From Pseudanabaena sp. UWO311 (GTDB lineage: Bacteria > Cyanobacteriota > Cyanobacteriia > Pseudanabaenales > Pseudanabaenaceae), in assembly GCF_006937785.1 (NCBI RefSeq), contig NZ_SJEE01000030.1:1-63451 (forward strand): a stretch of 63,451 bases of DNA. Direction: 5' to 3'. A program made the translations under genes and the position numbers. This document shows, one piece after another, positions 53,205 to 62,787 of the stretch (positions within the stretch are counted from its first letter, which is position 1; each line of letters opens with the position of its first letter). Under the pieces are notes generated by a model, which made no database searches, had not been told where the DNA came from, and was given only the letters and a program-made list of their open reading frames with translations.

Positions 53205-54900
53205 TCGAGAGCGTTATGCTGAGCTATTTGGTCCCACCACAGGCGATCGCATTCGGTTAGGAGATACCTCTTTAATTGCGGAAGTCCAGAGAGATACCAC
53301 TGTCTATGGTGATGAGTGCGTATTTGGCGGAGGGAAAACCCTGAGAGACGGTTTGGGCTTAGCTTCTGGGGTCACTGCGGCAGAGGGAGCCTTGGATCTG
53401 GTGATTACCAATGTTGTGCTGATTGATCCCGTGCAGGGCATTGTCAAGACAGACATTGGCATCAAGGATGGCAGGATTGTGGGCATTGGTAAAGCGGGCA
53501 ACCCTGGAGTAATGGATGGAGTGCAGCCTAACCTAATTATTAGTGCCAATACAGATGTTCGATCTGCTGAAGGTTTAATTGCTACCCCAGGTGGAATTGA
53601 TTGTCACGTTCATTTTGATAGTGCAGGACTCTGTGCCGAGGCGCTTTCTAGCGGATTAACGACGATGATTGGGGGTGGGTTGGGGCCAGTCACCGTGGGC
53701 ATCTGTTCGGGCGGAGCCTATAATATGGGATTAATGCTGCAAGCCTCCGAGGGGTTTGCGATTAATTTTGGTTTTTTGGGTAAAGGAAGTTCGAGTCTCC
53801 CAGCAAGTCTCGTCGAGCAAATAGAAGGAGGTGCAATCGGGCTGAAAATTCATGAAGATTGGGGCGCAATGCCTGCTCTGATTGACACCTGTCTTTCTGT
53901 TGCCGATCTGCACGACTTTCAAGTCCAAATTCATACTGATACGCTCAATGAGTCGGGCTATGTGGAAGATACGCTAGCAGCGATTCGTGGTCGGACGATC
54001 CACATGTACCATACGGAAGGTGCTGGCGGTGGACATGCCCCAGACATCATTAAGGTTGCTTCCTATTCTCACTGTCTGCCTTCTTCTACAAATCCCACCA
54101 ATCCCTATACAGTTAACACTTTTGATGAACATTTAGATATGGTTATGGTCTGCCATCACCTCAATCCAAAAGTTCCTGAAGATGTTGCCTTTGCGGAATC
54201 TCGTATTCGTGCTGAAACTATTGCGGCGGAAGATATTTTGCATGATATGGGGGCAATCAGCATGATGGGCTCTGATAGTCAAGGTATGGGCAGGATTGGC
54301 GAAGTCATCTGTCGCACTTGGCAATTGGCTTCCAAGATGAAAGACCAACGGGGCGCACTTCCTGAAGATAGCGATCGCCATGATAATCAAAGGATTTTGA
54401 GATACATCGCAAAGTACACAATTAATCCTGCCAAAACCTGTGGAATTGATTCCCATGTAGGTTCGATTGAGGCAGGTAAAATCGCGGATATTGTCCTGTG
54501 GCAGCCTGGCTATTTTGGGATTAAACCAGAGCTAGTTATTAAGGGAGGCTTTATCGCTTGGTCGCCCATGGGTGAATCAAATGCTTCGCTCATGACTTGC
54601 GAACCAATCCTGTATCGTCCGCAATGGGGCAGCTATGGCAGTGCCAAGCAGTCTACTTCTTTTTGCTTTGTGACTCAGACAGCTCTTGATTGTGGCTTAG
54701 CCGACAAGCTAAAACTTCGCAAACAACTTTTGCCAGTCAAAAATACGAGATCCCTCAGCAAAGCAGATATGTTGCATAACAATGCTTGTCCTGAAATCGA
54801 AGTCGATCCCGACACTTTTCAGGTACGGGTGAATGGTGAAATTGCCACCTGTGAACCTGTTTCGCGTGTTCCTCTCGGTCGGCTGTATATCTTTAGGTAA
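53194..54900 (+). CDS. ureC: Urease alpha (catalytic) subunit, with an atypical segment
   Basis: 568 residues. Nickel ligands by alignment to known ureases: His138 and His140 (CHVHF), carbamylated Lys218 (GLKIHEDWG), His247 ([11 protein letters not shown]), His273 ([13 protein letters not shown]), Asp361 (GSDSQGMGR). The flap has Cys320-His321 in [15 protein letters not shown]. All key residues are conserved, so the enzyme should be active. Residues about 141-190 are unusual: the common WICPQ... and GTxATTCTPGPW segments are replaced by [10 protein letters not shown] and [16 protein letters not shown] 53194; ureG follows 2 bp after the stop. Confidence 0.95.
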   Translation: MEISRERYAELFGPTTGDRIRLGDTSLIAEVQRDTTVYGDECVFGGGKTLRDGLGLASGVTAAEGALDLVITNVVLIDPVQGIVKTDIGIKDGRIVGIGKAGNPGVMDGVQPNLIISANTDVRSAEGLIATPGGIDCHVHFDSAGLCAEALSSGLTTMIGGGLGPVTVGICSGGAYNMGLMLQASEGFAINFGFLGKGSSSLPASLVEQIEGGAIGLKIHEDWGAMPALIDTCLSVADLHDFQVQIHTDTLNESGYVEDTLAAIRGRTIHMYHTEGAGGGHAPDIIKVASYSHCLPSSTNPTNPYTVNTFDEHLDMVMVCHHLNPKVPEDVAFAESRIRAETIAAEDILHDMGAISMMGSDSQGMGRIGEVICRTWQLASKMKDQRGALPEDSDRHDNQRILRYIAKYTINPAKTCGIDSHVGSIEAGKIADIVLWQPGYFGIKPELVIKGGFIAWSPMGESNASLMTCEPILYRPQWGSYGSAKQSTSFCFVTQTALDCGLADKLKLRKQLLPVKNTRSLSKADMLHNNACPEIEVDPDTFQVRVNGEIATCEPVSRVPLGRLYIFR

Positions 54901-54902
54901 AC

Positions 54903-55532
54903 ATGAAAAAATCAGTGGCGCGTTTGGGGGTAGGTGGGCCAGTCGGCAGTGGCAAAACGGCTCTACTGGAAAGGTTATTACCTTTACTAATGCAGCAAGG
55001 GATTGAAGTCGCTGTGGTCACAAATGATTTGTTGACGCAAGAAGATGCCGATCGCCTCAAGCGTCAAGGAGTCTTACCTGCTAATCGAATTGTAGGTGTG
55101 GAAACTGGTAGTTGTCCGCACACAGCGATTCGCGAAGATCCGACGATGAATTTGTTGGCAATCCGTAATCTAGAGAGAGCTTTCCCTGAACTTGATCTGG
55201 TGTTTGTCGAAAGCGGTGGCGACAATTTGGCCTCGACATTTAGCTATGACTTAATTGATGCCTATATTTTTGTGCTGGATGTGGGCGCAGGCGATGATAT
55301 TCCCCGCAAAAATGGGCCAGGATTTATGCAAGCAGACTTAGTGGTAATTAACAAAATTGATATTGCGCCTTATGTGGGAGCTGACTTGAACATCATCGAT
55401 CGCGATGCTACGGAACGTCGAAAAGGTAAACCGATCGCCTATACCAACTGTAAAACAGGTGAAGGATTAGATCGGGTGATGCAGTTTATCTTTGACAAAT
55501 TACTATTTCAGTCCGTTCGAGAACTAGCTTGA
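54903..55532 (+). CDS. ureG: Urease accessory GTPase UreG
   Basis: 209 residues. P-loop LGVGGPVGSGKTALLERLLP, the metal-binding GVETGSCPHTAIREDPTMN (CPH motif), ESGGDNLASTFSY, and G4 VINKIDIAPYVGAD. It hydrolyses GTP to drive nickel insertion with UreD and UreF (family knowledge). It begins 2 bp after ureC. A 47-bp gap precedes ureD, the largest in the operon. Confidence 0.96.
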   Translation: MKKSVARLGVGGPVGSGKTALLERLLPLLMQQGIEVAVVTNDLLTQEDADRLKRQGVLPANRIVGVETGSCPHTAIREDPTMNLLAIRNLERAFPELDLVFVESGGDNLASTFSYDLIDAYIFVLDVGAGDDIPRKNGPGFMQADLVVINKIDIAPYVGADLNIIDRDATERRKGKPIAYTNCKTGEGLDRVMQFIFDKLLFQSVRELA

Positions 55533-55579
55533 TCAAGTCGATTGAGAACACAATTTAAGAATATGAGCAAACGATAGAT

Positions 55580-56461
55580 ATGTTAGCTGAACTCATCGCT
55601 CCACCTATAACTAAGCTAGACCTTCCAGTTTCCCTGCAACAACTCACTTTAGAGATTGGACTCGATCAATTTGGTCGATCATTTGTGTATCGTCAGTATG
55701 CAACCTATCCTTTTCGGCTGTCCCGCCCGTTAAGGCTCGACCCCACCGATGCCCATCGCGCTTATCTATACATTATGAATTCCTCCCCTGGGCTGTTGGC
55801 AGGCGATCGCTTTCAGATCGGGGCGAAATTACGCGATCGCACCAGTCTATATCTCACCGATCAGTCAGCCTCTAAAGTTCATCTAATGCCATTGGGTCAG
55901 GTTGCCCGTATCCGTTATGACTTTGAGATTGGCGCAGGGGCAAGTTTGGAGTTTGTCCCTGAACCACTGATTCTCTATCGCGAGGCAAATCTGGAGCAGA
56001 CTATCCAAATAGCGATCGCCCCAACAGGAAACCTGTTTCTGAGCGAAATTATGATTCCTGGACGGTTAGCAAGGGGAGAATGCTTTCATTTTAGTCAGTA
56101 TTTCAGTCGCTTAAAAGTCTGTACCACTGACGGAGAATTGGTCTTTACCGATGCGATGCGGTTGCTGGGGAAATCTGAACCTCTGACTAACAACCCAATT
56201 TTTACATCTCAACCAATTCTTGCCAGCATAATTTTAGTTGCGCCAGAAGGCGATTTACAATCTTTGGAATGGGATTTAGAAAGGTTTGTCCAAACCTATC
56301 CAGAGGTAACTGCCGCCTGTTCGACCTTGCCTAACTGTAACGGCTTATTGGTGCGGGCAATGTCGTCCAATGTACCGAGCCTTAAAGCTTATATCAACTA
56401 TGCATTGACCAGAATGCGGTATCAAAATGCTCAACCACCTTTACCTGAGATCCACAAATGA
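55580..56461 (+). CDS. ureD: Urease accessory protein UreD
   Basis: 293 residues, normal UreD/UreH length. Visible family features: TYPFRLSRPLRLDPTDAHRAYLYIMNSSPGLLAGDRF and SASKVHLMPLGQVARIRYDFEIGAGASLEFVPEPLILYREANL near the middle, then FTDAMRLLG. It is the scaffold of the UreDFG pre-activation complex. The stop overlaps the ureE start by 4 nt (ATGA). Confidence 0.94.
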   Translation: MLAELIAPPITKLDLPVSLQQLTLEIGLDQFGRSFVYRQYATYPFRLSRPLRLDPTDAHRAYLYIMNSSPGLLAGDRFQIGAKLRDRTSLYLTDQSASKVHLMPLGQVARIRYDFEIGAGASLEFVPEPLILYREANLEQTIQIAIAPTGNLFLSEIMIPGRLARGECFHFSQYFSRLKVCTTDGELVFTDAMRLLGKSEPLTNNPIFTSQPILASIILVAPEGDLQSLEWDLERFVQTYPEVTAACSTLPNCNGLLVRAMSSNVPSLKAYINYALTRMRYQNAQPPLPEIHK

Positions 56462-56970
56462 CAGTCCTAACCGAAACCTATTTAGGTAATCAAGAAACCG
56501 ATCTATCTTTACAGCAGCAAGTATTGCAAGCTCAACAAGCAGGAACCTTGCTAGAGGTCTATTTGCAACCAGAAGATAGTGGCAAAGGTCGTATTCATGC
56601 TTTTTCGACAACAGGCATTGAGCTAGGCATCATCAAAAGCCGAGAGCAGTCGCTCGGAACAGGCGATTTGTTCGCGATGCAATCTGGAGAATTACTGTTA
56701 GTCAATCTCACTGAGCAAACTGTGATGACTCTGAGTGTTAGTGGTGATGTATCAAAACATGCGATTGACTTAATCTATCTGGGGCATGTACTTGGAAATC
56801 ATCACTGGCCGATTTTAGTACAGGGCGATCGCATTTATGTAGAAATGGTAGCTGATCGCGCCGTCATGGAAACCACCGTAAGAAACGTCAATATTCCCAA
56901 CCTATGTATTGACTACGAAGTTCGCTCTTCCGTTAATCAGATTCAATTTTCTTCCCATTCTCATCACTAA
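56458..56970 (+). CDS. ureE: Urease accessory nickel metallochaperone UreE
   Basis: 170 residues. N-terminal peptide-binding domain, then the nickel-binding C-terminal domain with the central conserved His in YLGHVLGNHHWP (the site occupied by the interface His of UreE). The C-terminal tail ends FSSHSHH, a short His-rich nickel storage tail. It delivers nickel to UreG. Overlaps ureD by 4 nt; ureF starts 19 bp downstream. Confidence 0.92.
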   Translation: MTVLTETYLGNQETDLSLQQQVLQAQQAGTLLEVYLQPEDSGKGRIHAFSTTGIELGIIKSREQSLGTGDLFAMQSGELLLVNLTEQTVMTLSVSGDVSKHAIDLIYLGHVLGNHHWPILVQGDRIYVEMVADRAVMETTVRNVNIPNLCIDYEVRSSVNQIQFSSHSHH

Positions 56971-56989
56971 TTATCACTAATCGATTGCT

Positions 56990-57676
56990 ATGATTGATTC
57001 CCGTCTTGCTCTGATGCAATTGTCTGATTCTTTTTTTCCATCGGGTTCCTTCACACTTTCCCACGGCTTGGAAGCAATGGTGCAAACTAATCAGATTCAT
57101 AATCCTCAGGATATAGAAACATTTCTCCATTTGTTGTTACATAACAAAGTGGGTAGTTCAGATTTAATTGCCCTCATCCATGCGCATCGTGCCAGCACCA
57201 ATAATGATCTAAAGGAAGTGCGGCGAGCGGATGCATATTTGTATGCTCAGATGTTAATTCAGACAACCCGTGAAGCTCAGCAGCGAAGTGGACAGGCATT
57301 ACTACTTGTAGCGCGAACGACTTGGAATGATCCTCAACTGGAAGTATTTCAGGAAGATGTTGATGTCAACAAAACGCCAGGTTTACATCCGATTGTGTTT
57401 GCGATCGTTGGTCGCGCAGTGCATCTGAGTGAACGCGATACAAGTTTTGCATTCTTGCACAATTTTGTGACGGGGATTGTCAGTGCCGCAATCCGTTTAG
57501 GCATTTTGGGGCATTTGGGTGCACAGAGTATTCTGTGCAAGATGGCAACAGAGATCGACGTGATTGTCTCTCAATCAATGTCACTCTCTTTGGATGACAT
57601 GTGGTCTTGTACACCTGCGATCGATATTGCCCAGATGTCTCACCATCGACTGACTAGCAAACAGTTCTCAACATAA
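56990..57676 (+). CDS. ureF: Urease accessory protein UreF
   Basis: 228 residues, all-helical. Landmarks: LALMQLSDSFFPSGSFTLSHGLEAMV at the start (the conserved Pro-Ser-Gly loop), RADAYLYAQMLIQTTREAQQRSGQALL and HPIVFAIVGRAVHLSERDT in the middle. It completes the UreD-F-G complex. Last gene of the operon; a compound hairpin region follows at 57690-57840. Confidence 0.95.
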   Translation: MIDSRLALMQLSDSFFPSGSFTLSHGLEAMVQTNQIHNPQDIETFLHLLLHNKVGSSDLIALIHAHRASTNNDLKEVRRADAYLYAQMLIQTTREAQQRSGQALLLVARTTWNDPQLEVFQEDVDVNKTPGLHPIVFAIVGRAVHLSERDTSFAFLHNFVTGIVSAAIRLGILGHLGAQSILCKMATEIDVIVSQSMSLSLDDMWSCTPAIDIAQMSHHRLTSKQFST

Positions 57677-57704
57677 TTTGTATCAGGACAAATCAAAACC
57701 CAAA

Positions 57705-57839
57705 TAGTGTGAGGCGGCGCTTCGCGCCGCCTCACACTTAACAAGAATGGCAAACCCAAATCAAAGAAGGCGGCACTTCGCGCGGCCTTCTTTGATACCA
57801 AAACACAAAATGGCGTAGCCATTTTGTGTTTTGGTATCA
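57705..57839. repeat. Three consecutive hairpins (terminator zone of the urease operon)
   Basis: AGTGTGAGGCGGCGC-TTC-complement (57705-57738), CAAAGAAGG/CCTTCTTTG with an imperfect CGGCAC-TTC-GCGCGG core (57761-57795), and GATACCAAAACACAAAATGGC-GTA-complement (57794-57839). The last abuts the kinase stop at 57841. Confidence 0.75.
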
Positions 57840-57840
57840 G

Positions 57841-59649
57841 CTATACTCTCAACAACGGTAACGTAAACGAAAAATTACTACCTTCACCAAGAGTACTTTC
57901 TGCCCAAATTTTGCCCTCATGTTGTTCGATGATCTTACGGCAGATAGTTAATCCCAGACCCGTTCCGCCCCTACGCCTTGAATCTGAAGAATCCACTTGC
58001 TGGAATCTTTCAAAAATGCTTTCTAACTTATCCGATGGAATTCCCTGACCTTGATCGCGTACTGAGAATAGTACTTCTGTATTCGCTTTGCCCTCAGCGG
58101 TTAGCCAAACCTTCCCATCAGTTGTTGAGAACTTGATCGCATTACTGAGGAGATTTGTGAGAGCTTGCACAATGTAATCTGAATCAACTAAAATCTCGAT
58201 GTCAATTGGCTTAACTGCTAAAACTACCCCATGCTGTTGCGCCATTGGTTGCATCGATTCCGTTGCTTGGATCATTAAAGCTGCGACATTGCAGACCTGC
58301 TTTTCCATTCTGACATCCCCTGACTCAATCCGCTGTAAATCAAGAACATTATTTACTAAACGTACCAAGCGCTCTGTATTGTCATCAGCGATTTCTAGCA
58401 TTTGCTTGCCATCACTAGATAGATTTCCTAAGCGTCCCGTCGCCAAAATTTTTAAAGCACTATGCAGGGATGTTAAGGGTGTGCGTAATTCATGGCTGAC
58501 CACGGCGATAAATTCATCTTTCATGCGCTCGATCGCTTTGCGATCGCTAATGTCACTCGTCAGAGCAAAGAACCCGATGACTTTTTGCTTTTCATCCAGA
58601 TGGGGAATATAGGTAACATTGACTGAACAGGGAAGACCATCTTTTAAAGTGATTTCATTTTCGTAGGTAATTGCCTGACCCATTAGAGCTAACTTCACAT
58701 AAACTTTCATGCGTTCATAGCATTCGATACCCCAAACGGTTTTGATCTTGCTGCCATAAATATCGGCTGGTGATTGTCCTAGCCAGTCTTCATAGGCTTT
58801 GTTATTAAATCGATAGCGCTGATGTCCATCGACATAGGCAATTAGCACTGGTAGAGCATTGGTGATCAGGCGCAACTGCTCTTCGCTGAGTCTTAATGCG
58901 GCTTCAGCTTGCATCCGATCATTGATTTCCTGCTGAAGACTACGATTGACTTCTTGCAGTTCGGCAGTGCGAACCTCGACTATTTCTTCTAAATGTTCTA
59001 ATAACTGCGCCTGAGCCAAGGCAATGCTGATCTGATCGGCAAGTTGTTGCATTAGCTCCAGTTCAAAGTCAGCCCAATGGTGAGGCCGATCGCAATGGTG
59101 GGCAATTACTAATCCCCATAACTGGTTGGGTGCAATCCCTTCATTTTGTTGATGGGAATTCAGATTTTGCAGAATCGGCACAATCAGTTTTGCTTTGATA
59201 TGAAACTGATTGATAAACTCGATTAAGCATTCCGACAACCCTGCCTTTGGATCATGCACATCTGCGATCGCCCTTACCCTTCCTTTAGCATAAAGCTGCT
59301 GATAGTCAGTCGGAAATACTTCTTCGGGAAATTCTAAATCGAGAATTGCGGGGTAATCTGGCAGAACTGCTTCGCTAATAGCGCGTCCTGTGCCATCAGG
59401 TAAAACTTGATAAATCAGAACACGATCAGCCTGTAAGATACGCTGTACTTCCGTTACGGTGGCACGGAGGATTTCCTTAAACTGCAATGACTGGCGAATT
59501 TTAAGCGTAACCTCAGCAAACAACTTCACCCACTGCCTTTGTCGCCATAGTGCATCTTGCTCATGGCTTGGAGCCTTGAGAGATTCTTTGGCGACAGTTG
59601 GCTGAGTTGCTGTGCGAGAATTGGAACGCTTGCGTTTAGCCATTTTCAA
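57841..59649 (-). CDS. GAF-PAS sensor histidine kinase
   Basis: 602 residues, no membrane helix. GAF about 40-200 of the cyanobacterial type (ADRVLIYQVLPDGTG, KAKLIVPILQ, LWGLVIAHHCDRPHHW) without a cysteine in the usual bilin position that I can identify, PAS about 245-370 (VLIAYVDGHQRYRFNNKAYEDW), HisKA with His386 in VVSHELRTPLTSLH, HATPase about 485-600 (NAIKFSTTDG, DQGQGIPSDKLE, GTGLGLTICRK). It lacks a receiver. Co-transcription with anything downstream is unlikely because a hairpin zone follows. Confidence 0.92.
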   Translation of the reverse strand: MKMAKRKRSNSRTATQPTVAKESLKAPSHEQDALWRQRQWVKLFAEVTLKIRQSLQFKEILRATVTEVQRILQADRVLIYQVLPDGTGRAISEAVLPDYPAILDLEFPEEVFPTDYQQLYAKGRVRAIADVHDPKAGLSECLIEFINQFHIKAKLIVPILQNLNSHQQNEGIAPNQLWGLVIAHHCDRPHHWADFELELMQQLADQISIALAQAQLLEHLEEIVEVRTAELQEVNRSLQQEINDRMQAEAALRLSEEQLRLITNALPVLIAYVDGHQRYRFNNKAYEDWLGQSPADIYGSKIKTVWGIECYERMKVYVKLALMGQAITYENEITLKDGLPCSVNVTYIPHLDEKQKVIGFFALTSDISDRKAIERMKDEFIAVVSHELRTPLTSLHSALKILATGRLGNLSSDGKQMLEIADDNTERLVRLVNNVLDLQRIESGDVRMEKQVCNVAALMIQATESMQPMAQQHGVVLAVKPIDIEILVDSDYIVQALTNLLSNAIKFSTTDGKVWLTAEGKANTEVLFSVRDQGQGIPSDKLESIFERFQQVDSSDSRRRGGTGLGLTICRKIIEQHEGKIWAESTLGEGSNFSFTLPLLRV

Positions 59650-59712
59650 GAAGACAATTGCGTATTAGTTAGCTTATTTTAGAATAGTTTAGAGCTAAAC
59701 CTGACGCTAACT

Positions 59713-59778
59713 TGTAGGGGCAGGTTTAGCAACGAGTCAATGTTTTCACTATAGCTTTATTCCAAAACCTGCCCCTAC
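59713..59778. repeat. Inverted repeat TGTAGGGGCAGGTTT
   Basis: TGTAGGGGCAGGTTT ... AAACCTGCCCCTACA with a 30-nt loop; resembles the inner part of MITE-like family B copy 3 but lacks the ACTGATG ends. Confidence 0.6.
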
Positions 59779-59807
59779 ACATAGGTATACGTTCTATTAG
59801 AAATCTT

Positions 59808-61550
59808 CTAATTAGGGAAAATGCGTAAACGTCGATTTGGCTCGGAGCCGTAGCTTTCCGATCGCAGTTGATAATGTTCAACTAGTTCGTGCTGCATCCG
59901 ACGAATAATCGATGAACGGGGCAATAGCTCGACGGGTTGACTCTTGGGAATTACGATCTGCTCAACGGCTAGCCTTGTCTCTTCGAGGGCTTCGATTTCA
60001 TCCTCAGAGTCACCATAGGCGAACATATTCAAGTCGCTAATCGTATCCGCAGGACTCTCATCGATATGCAAAATCCTGCGTAAAGCGCGAGTAATTTGTG
60101 GCAAAGTGCTAGTTTTGATCGCATGAATGGGAATCTGCCGTGCTTCGGCAACTTGACGGACTTTGGAGCTAGTGCGAATCTGCGATCGCAGAGCCAGCAC
60201 TATATCTGCTTCATCAAGATCCTTGGTAATTTCAATCGGTAAATTGATCGATTGCACCACCTGCTCAGTTTGATGGCGGCTGACTCCATAGAGATAGACA
60301 TTCAGCGTCCCAAAGCGTTCTCGCATGGCAACATAGGAAGACATATCTCCGAATTCTTCTTCATCTTCGTCGCCAGACTCATTTGGTTCGGCTACGGTCG
60401 TATTACTAATCTTGCTAGACAGATCAGCTAATTCCGATCGCATTTGTACTTGTGGATCGAGGGGAATGGGCTTGATCTTGCCTGTGGCTCGCCAACCTTT
60501 GACCGCAGGATTGCGCATCACTTCAGGATTTTTTGGCTTTTCTTCGGTGGTAGTCACTTCGCCTGCATCACTGACAGCCCGAATTTGACGACCTGGATCG
60601 CGATCGCGTAAGAGCATATCAATGGTTCCCGCTACATCGTCATGGACTGCCCAACGGTAGCGCTCCCACATTTCCACTGCAATATCAAAGGTGGGTTGTG
60701 CCTTGCGTTCGAGAATGCTCTTTTGAGGCAAGCCGCGCCGCCGCATTTCTTCATCACCAAGGGTGACAGACTGAATGCCGCCGATCAAGTCAGAGAGGGT
60801 AGGATTTTTGATTAAATTGGCAAGTTGATTACCATGAGCCGTTCCCACGAGTTGCACACCGCGTTCTGCGATCGTTCTTGCTGCTAATGCTTCGAGTTCA
60901 GTACCAATCTCATCGATGACGATTACTTCAGGCATATGGTTTTCCACCGCCTCGATCATCACTTGGTGTTGCAACTCAGGCTGAGATACCTGCATCCTCC
61001 TCGCCCGTCCGATCGCAGGGTGAGGAATATCACCGTCGCCAGCAATTTCGTTGGATGAGTCAATAATGACGACGCGCTTATTCAGGTCATCGGCAAGCAC
61101 ACGGGCAATTTCGCGCAGAGCCGTAGTTTTGCCCATCCCTGGTTTACCTAAGAGCAAAATCGATTTACCTGTTTCGACTAAGTCGCGAATCATCGCGATC
61201 GTGCCATAGACAGCTCGACCAACCCGACAGGTTAGCCCGATGATTTCGCCTTTGCGGTTGCGGATGGCACTGATGCGGTGGAGTGTGCGTTCGATACCTG
61301 CACGGTTATCGCCGCCAAACTCGCCTACTTGCTTGACACAAAGAGCCAAATCTTCTTTGGTAATCGGGTCATCGGTTAAATATTTGGTGCTGTCAAAATA
61401 ACGCGCTTCTGGCAACCTGCCTAAGTCCATCACAATTTCGACAAGTTGTTCTAACCCGCCGCAGAGTTCAATGCTGCTCTTAATGCGTGGAGGCAAAATA
61501 TCTAGAAGTTGATCGAGGTTGTCTGTAACTTGCTTGCGGATGGAGTCCAT
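59808..61550 (-). CDS. Ycf45/R3H-domain AAA ATPase (SpoIIIAA-like)
   Basis: 580 residues. N-terminal helical part, AAA core with Walker A GKPGMGKT (135-142), Walker B VIVIDEIG and sensor GTAHGNQL, then an acidic linker and a C-terminal domain (about 500-570) of R3H single-strand-binding type (HYQLRSESYGSEPNRRLRIF). It resembles chloroplast Ycf45 and cyanobacterial homologues as I know them; the role is unresolved but nucleic-acid related. ATG 61550 is 22 bp after the ldpA stop on the same strand, so the two genes are probably co-transcribed. Confidence 0.9.
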   Translation of the reverse strand: MDSIRKQVTDNLDQLLDILPPRIKSSIELCGGLEQLVEIVMDLGRLPEARYFDSTKYLTDDPITKEDLALCVKQVGEFGGDNRAGIERTLHRISAIRNRKGEIIGLTCRVGRAVYGTIAMIRDLVETGKSILLLGKPGMGKTTALREIARVLADDLNKRVVIIDSSNEIAGDGDIPHPAIGRARRMQVSQPELQHQVMIEAVENHMPEVIVIDEIGTELEALAARTIAERGVQLVGTAHGNQLANLIKNPTLSDLIGGIQSVTLGDEEMRRRGLPQKSILERKAQPTFDIAVEMWERYRWAVHDDVAGTIDMLLRDRDPGRQIRAVSDAGEVTTTEEKPKNPEVMRNPAVKGWRATGKIKPIPLDPQVQMRSELADLSSKISNTTVAEPNESGDEDEEEFGDMSSYVAMRERFGTLNVYLYGVSRHQTEQVVQSINLPIEITKDLDEADIVLALRSQIRTSSKVRQVAEARQIPIHAIKTSTLPQITRALRRILHIDESPADTISDLNMFAYGDSEDEIEALEETRLAVEQIVIPKSQPVELLPRSSIIRRMQHELVEHYQLRSESYGSEPNRRLRIFPN

Positions 61551-61572
61551 TAGGCTTTTTAAGGTTTTACAG

Positions 61573-62577
61573 TTAGGTTTTGATTTGCGAAACTAATTGA
61601 CGGGCGATCGCAACAGCTTGCCAGAGTAAACAAGGACGATCTTCGAGGTGATCGGGTATTTCTTCTCCCAAACCTTCTAGAAAATCCATCACGATTTTAC
61701 GAGCATAGCTGCCATAGGCAACGCCAGCTACTGGGATGTCTGCTTGGCGCAATTTCGGGACAGTACTCGCATTTGTACCACCAGCCAATTGCACAAAGCC
61801 AAGGGGTAACTGGAAATCCAGCACTTTTTGCCCTAGCTGCAAAGCTGCCCTAGTTGCGCCATCACCGATATCGCCACTCATCGGTCTGCCATCGGTTTGC
61901 CAAATCAGCGATCGCGGCTTGGGGTTCATCCCTTCGAGTAAAGACATGAGGTAATCGTGCAGATCTTCGCAATCTGGGAAGCTGACGGCTACTAGCTTGA
62001 GCTTGGGGATAATCGGACTCAATCGCTGCCAAAATGCAGCAAATTCTTTGGTGCGATTGGGTTGTGTATGAATTTCGATCGCATTAACTGACTGGTTAAG
62101 TACATCATCAACTTGGTGAAAAATATCTTCAGGGACATAAACCTGTTCGCGGGTATGAATTATTTGCACTGGACATAGCGGTAAGCAACGACCGCACCCA
62201 TAACAAAGATTTGGCATGATCCCATTGTAATCATTACTAAACTTTATTGCTGTGGTGGGGCACACTTTTTCGCATGGACGGCTGCAATCACTTGGACAAA
62301 GCTCAGGATCAAAAAATGCTTTCCGAAAATGGGGATCTTCGCCATCGTTAAAGCTGACCATTACTAAAGGCGCGATCGCGGTTGGTTCTAACTTGATTGC
62401 TGCTGCAATTCCTTCTCTGGCGGCAGCGATCGTGGCTGGATCGGGAGCCATATCAATACAATCAGCTCCTGCCAATGTATAAATCAGCGCCAGATGGCGA
62501 ATTGCGGGTAAATGTTGGTAACTCGCACCACAAATGAGCTTAAACCACTGGTGCGATCGGAGAGCTTCAAGTTCCAT
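61573..62577 (-). CDS. ldpA: LdpA, light-dependent period Fe-S protein
   Basis: 334 residues. LdpA senses the redox state of the photosynthetic chain and adjusts the circadian clock period (established in Synechococcus). Two four-cysteine motifs typical of 4Fe-4S binding: Cys94, 98, 102, 106 (CPSDCSRPCEKVC) and Cys125, 128, 131, 135 (CYGCGRCLPLC). The first residues LRSHQWFKLICGASYQHLPAIRHLALIYTLAGADCIDMA match the conserved LdpA front. ATG 62577. A repeat-rich gap of about 380 bp separates it from clpS. Confidence 0.9.
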   Translation of the reverse strand: MELEALRSHQWFKLICGASYQHLPAIRHLALIYTLAGADCIDMAPDPATIAAAREGIAAAIKLEPTAIAPLVMVSFNDGEDPHFRKAFFDPELCPSDCSRPCEKVCPTTAIKFSNDYNGIMPNLCYGCGRCLPLCPVQIIHTREQVYVPEDIFHQVDDVLNQSVNAIEIHTQPNRTKEFAAFWQRLSPIIPKLKLVAVSFPDCEDLHDYLMSLLEGMNPKPRSLIWQTDGRPMSGDIGDGATRAALQLGQKVLDFQLPLGFVQLAGGTNASTVPKLRQADIPVAGVAYGSYARKIVMDFLEGLGEEIPDHLEDRPCLLWQAVAIARQLVSQIKT

Positions 62578-62678
62578 CTTTCTATATTATCGCGGTTGCC
62601 ACGCTGTGGTTAATCCCAAAACACAAAAATGACTAAGCCATTTGGCGTTTTTAAAACCATTGCTGGTTATAGCTAGAC

Positions 62679-62723
62679 CAAAGAATTGATTGACGGCGCT
62701 TCGCGCCGTCAATCAATTCTTTG
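62679..62723. repeat. GC-core palindrome
   Basis: CAAAGAATTGATTGACGGCGC-TTC-complement, perfect 21-nt arms; in the gap between ldpA and clpS. Confidence 0.75.
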
Positions 62724-62787
62724 TCATAAAACAAGTGTTTCTAAAACCCAAACGAGAGGAGCTGCTCAAAGCGATGCCCCCTCTCGT

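Noticed and set aside
57841-59649. Phytochrome or cyanobacteriochrome identity for the GAF kinase
   Set aside because: The GAF domain has no cysteine at the usual bilin-binding position that I can identify; it belongs to the common non-chromophore cyanobacterial GAF type.
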